NCBI GenBank assembly: GCA_937901285.1
Contig: CALCHI010000505.1
Span: forward strand, 1 to 9,185
Reading direction: 5' to 3'
DNA from: UBA8437 sp003445035
GTDB taxonomy: Bacteria > Planctomycetota > Planctomycetia > Planctomycetales > Planctomycetaceae
Length of the DNA stretch: 9,185 bases
In this document: piece after piece, positions 7,488 to 9,185 of the stretch
How positions within the stretch are numbered: position 1 is the stretch's first letter
Layout: each line of letters starts with the position of its first letter
The notes under the pieces: generated by a model
Seen by the model: only the letters and a program-made list of their open reading frames with translations
Told to the model about the DNA's origin: nothing
The model's database searches: none
Program-made: the position numbers and the translations under genes

Positions 7488-7494
7488 CACGGTC

Positions 7495-8481
7495 ATGCCA
7501 CAGGTTGTCGAAATCGCTGATCCGGCCGGTGGCGCAACGGCACGGATCTCCGTTGACCGTGGCTTCAACTGCTTCTCCTACCAGGTCGATGGCCACGAGC
7601 TGCTCGATGCCGAGGCCGGCTTCGACGCTGGAGCGGGACGCCCCAGCGGACACGGGATCCCGATCCTGTTCCCCTTCCCCAACCGGATTCGCCACGGCCG
7701 CTTTGGCTGGAACGGCCGGAACTACGACTTGTCAGCGGGGGCGGCACCCGATGACGGCAACGGCAACGCAATCCACGGCTTCTGTCTCGACCAACCGTGG
7801 CGGGTGATCTCCGAGGACAACGCGAGTGTCACCGGAGAATTCCATCTGTCGCGCGATGCGGCCGAACGACGCCTGCTGTGGCCAACCGATGCCCGGATCA
7901 CCGTCCGCTACAGTCTCGAACGGTCCCACCTGATCGCCCAGTTCACCATCGACAATCCCGACGGACAGGATATGCCGTTCGGTTTCGGGACCCACCCCTA
8001 TTTCCGACTGCCATTGGGACCGGACGGGACGGCCGCCGACTGCCTCGTTCGCGTCCCGGCCCACCAGCAATGGGAACTCGACGCCTGCCTGCCCACCGGC
8101 CGCCTGTTACCGGTCGACCCGTCGTGCGACCTGCGAACGGGAGGCCGTTTCGGCGACATGCGACTGGACCACGTGCTGACATCGATTGCCGACGAAAACG
8201 CCGAGCCATTGGAAACGCTTGAAATGAGCGTCGATGACCCTGTGGCCGGACATCGGCTGATCCAGCGGTGCGACGGCCGGTTGTTCCGTGAGGTGGTCGT
8301 CTACACCCCACCCGGTCGCGATGCTGTTTGTCTCGAGCCCTACACCTGCGTCACCGACGCGATCAACCTGGATCCAACCGGAGCCGGTTCGGGTTGGCGG
8401 GTTCTTCCGGCCGGAGAGACCTGGGAAACCCGGATCGAGCTGTTCACCGGTCCCCTCGGGGCCGCGACAGTGGTAGACTGA
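7495..8481 (+). CDS. Aldose 1-epimerase family protein (galactose mutarotase-like)
   Basis: Cytoplasmic enzyme of 328 aa expected to interconvert alpha and beta anomers of an aldose or a related sugar. Family features in order: ILFPFPNRIRHGRFGWNG (57-74) with the substrate-binding NRI, AIHGFCLDQPW with H94 (the conserved HG), FGFGTHPYFRLP (162-173) with H167 as likely general acid, and VVVYTPPGRDAVCLEPYT with E281 as likely catalytic base. A beta-sandwich fold is expected throughout, and all three key residues are present, so it looks active. No signal peptide. It follows yqgE by 22 bp and is probably translated from the same transcript. It belongs to the broad aldose epimerase superfamily; whether the substrate is glucose/galactose or a sugar phosphate or other sugar (as in YeaD/YihR-like members) cannot be told from sequence, so no gene symbol is given. 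Confidence 0.88.
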   Translation: MPQVVEIADPAGGATARISVDRGFNCFSYQVDGHELLDAEAGFDAGAGRPSGHGIPILFPFPNRIRHGRFGWNGRNYDLSAGAAPDDGNGNAIHGFCLDQPWRVISEDNASVTGEFHLSRDAAERRLLWPTDARITVRYSLERSHLIAQFTIDNPDGQDMPFGFGTHPYFRLPLGPDGTAADCLVRVPAHQQWELDACLPTGRLLPVDPSCDLRTGGRFGDMRLDHVLTSIADENAEPLETLEMSVDDPVAGHRLIQRCDGRLFREVVVYTPPGRDAVCLEPYTCVTDAINLDPTGAGSGWRVLPAGETWETRIELFTGPLGAATVVD

Positions 8482-8518
8482 ACTGGTTTCCCCTCGAACA
8501 GATTTTGCTCTGCGAATC

Positions 8519-8522
8519 GGAG
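8519..8522 (+). promoter_or_regulatory. Ribosome binding site of the exported coiled-coil protein
   Basis: GGAG lies 8 nt before the ATG at 8531, in the 49-bp gap after the epimerase stop. No convincing -35/-10 pair was seen in that gap, so this gene may be read from the yqgE promoter or from a promoter I cannot recognise. Confidence 0.6.
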
Positions 8523-8530
8523 TCTCCCAG

Positions 8531-9185
8531 ATGACGTTTCTTCCTTTCCGCCACCTGTTCACGACAACGGTGGCCCTGGTCACCCTGTCGGCCGTCGGTT
8601 TGGCCCAGGACAAGGCTCCAGCGGCGGCGAAACCGAAGCCGAAAGCAAGCGACCGGGCGCTGCTACAGAAACTGCTTCAGCGAGTTGAAACACTCGAGGT
8701 GGAACTGAAGAAGCTGCGGGAAACCGGCAAAACGGTGGTTCCGGTCGATCCGTCCAAGCGGCAGGTCGTGGCGATGGTCGAGTCCACATTCCTGGGCGCG
8801 CCGTACTACCGGACCACCGGCTCACGGTTCCTGGCCGCCAAGCTGGTGCTGGTCAACCTCACCAAAACACCCCGGGAACTCACACGCGATTCGGTGAAGC
8901 TGACCGTTGACGGCAAATCGCACACGATGCCCGCCACCCTGCCGTCGACGCTCCGCTCGTTCTCATTCCAGGTCGGAAACCAGAGTTTCCAGTCGAGCCA
9001 GCTGAAGTGGTTGAACAAGTTGACGTTGAAAAGCGGCGGCAGCGGATCGACCTGGCTGATCTTCCCCGGACTGCCGCAGGGCCCGCAGGTGCCCAAGCTC
9101 AGCCTTTCGCTGGGTCTGGGCAAGACGCCAGTGACCATCGACCTCAACGCCCGCGCCCGCAGCCGACTGGCCATGGAGACGCGGC
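8531..9185 (+). CDS. Exported protein with coiled coil and beta-rich domain, function unknown (3' partial)
   Basis: The first 218 codons are present and the frame is still open at the window end. Residues 1-25 form a signal peptide: basic MTFLPFRHLF, a hydrophobic core TTTVALVTLSAVG and a likely cut at GLA|QD. A lysine/alanine/proline linker (27-40) follows, then a coiled coil at about 42-66 with leucines or valines in heptad-like spacing (LLQKLLQRVETLEVELKKL). Residues 77-210 alternate short hydrophobic strands and charged turns, as in a beta-sandwich, including FLAAKLVLVNLT (100-111) and SVKLTVDGK (121-129). A periplasmic or surface location is inferred. I do not recognise a named family. 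Start chosen from the GGAG ribosome site and the signal peptide that begins directly at this ATG. It follows the epimerase by 49 bp in the same direction, so co-transcription is possible. Confidence 0.8.
   Translation, partial: MTFLPFRHLFTTTVALVTLSAVGLAQDKAPAAAKPKPKASDRALLQKLLQRVETLEVELKKLRETGKTVVPVDPSKRQVVAMVESTFLGAPYYRTTGSRFLAAKLVLVNLTKTPRELTRDSVKLTVDGKSHTMPATLPSTLRSFSFQVGNQSFQSSQLKWLNKLTLKSGGSGSTWLIFPGLPQGPQVPKLSLSLGLGKTPVTIDLNARARSRLAMETR

Noticed and set aside
7288..7494. N-terminal extension of the epimerase to 7288
   Set aside because: It overlaps the end of yqgE in another frame; the ATG at 7495 has an AGGAA ribosome site at proper distance.
7051..7695. 214-aa minus-strand frame opposite yqgE and the epimerase start
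   Set aside because: Arg/Pro/Ser-rich translation with no motif; both plus-strand genes are firmly identified by family signatures.
1..9185. A defence, mobile or CRISPR system
   Set aside because: I looked for direct repeat arrays, transposase motifs, nuclease, helicase or toxin-antitoxin signatures and inverted-repeat ends and saw none. The genes look like ordinary chromosomal content.

Overview
The window is about 9.2 kb of GC-rich chromosomal DNA. It most likely comes from a member of the Planctomycetota (PVC superphylum). The best evidence is the first gene, which joins a sugar-dehydrogenase-like beta-propeller, a HEAT-like helical region and a terminal CxxCH haem domain. This architecture is characteristic of and expanded in Planctomycetes and Verrucomicrobia. 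The Nramp-like transporter and the hydrolase also look like planctomycete versions of their families. The assignment rests on recognising families by eye, not on a database search.

Layout. (1) Positions 1-2675, plus strand: the 3' part of a large PVC-type haem-binding protein whose start lies before the window. (2) Positions 2676-2693: an 18-bp convergent gap holding a small GC-rich palindrome. (3) Positions 2694-6796, minus strand: a compact apparent operon read right to left as an alpha/beta hydrolase (355 aa), a GNAT-type acetyltransferase (338 aa, overlapping the hydrolase stop by ATGA) and an Nramp-superfamily transporter (668 aa, 15 bp further on). (4) Positions 6797-6884: a divergent intergenic region with a good sigma70-type promoter facing right. 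(5) Positions 6885-8481, plus strand: a YqgE/AlgH family protein, then an aldose 1-epimerase-like protein 22 bp later. (6) Positions 8531-9185, plus strand: the first 218 codons of an exported coiled-coil protein cut off by the window end. No gene-free stretch reaches 300 bases. No tRNA, rRNA, CRISPR array or insertion sequence was seen.

Function. The left gene is probably an extracytoplasmic redox protein. The minus-strand operon combines an esterase-like enzyme, an acyltransferase and a membrane transporter; no shared pathway is evident. The right-hand genes are a widely conserved protein of unclear role, a sugar mutarotase-type enzyme and a secreted protein of unknown function.

Novelty. 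I see no clear new multi-gene system. The most unusual object is the Nramp-like transporter. Its TM1 and TM6 lack the classical metal-ligand motifs, and it carries a charged soluble insert of about 145 residues between TM5 and TM6. The uncharacterised exported protein at the right edge and the divergent promoter region are secondary points of interest.
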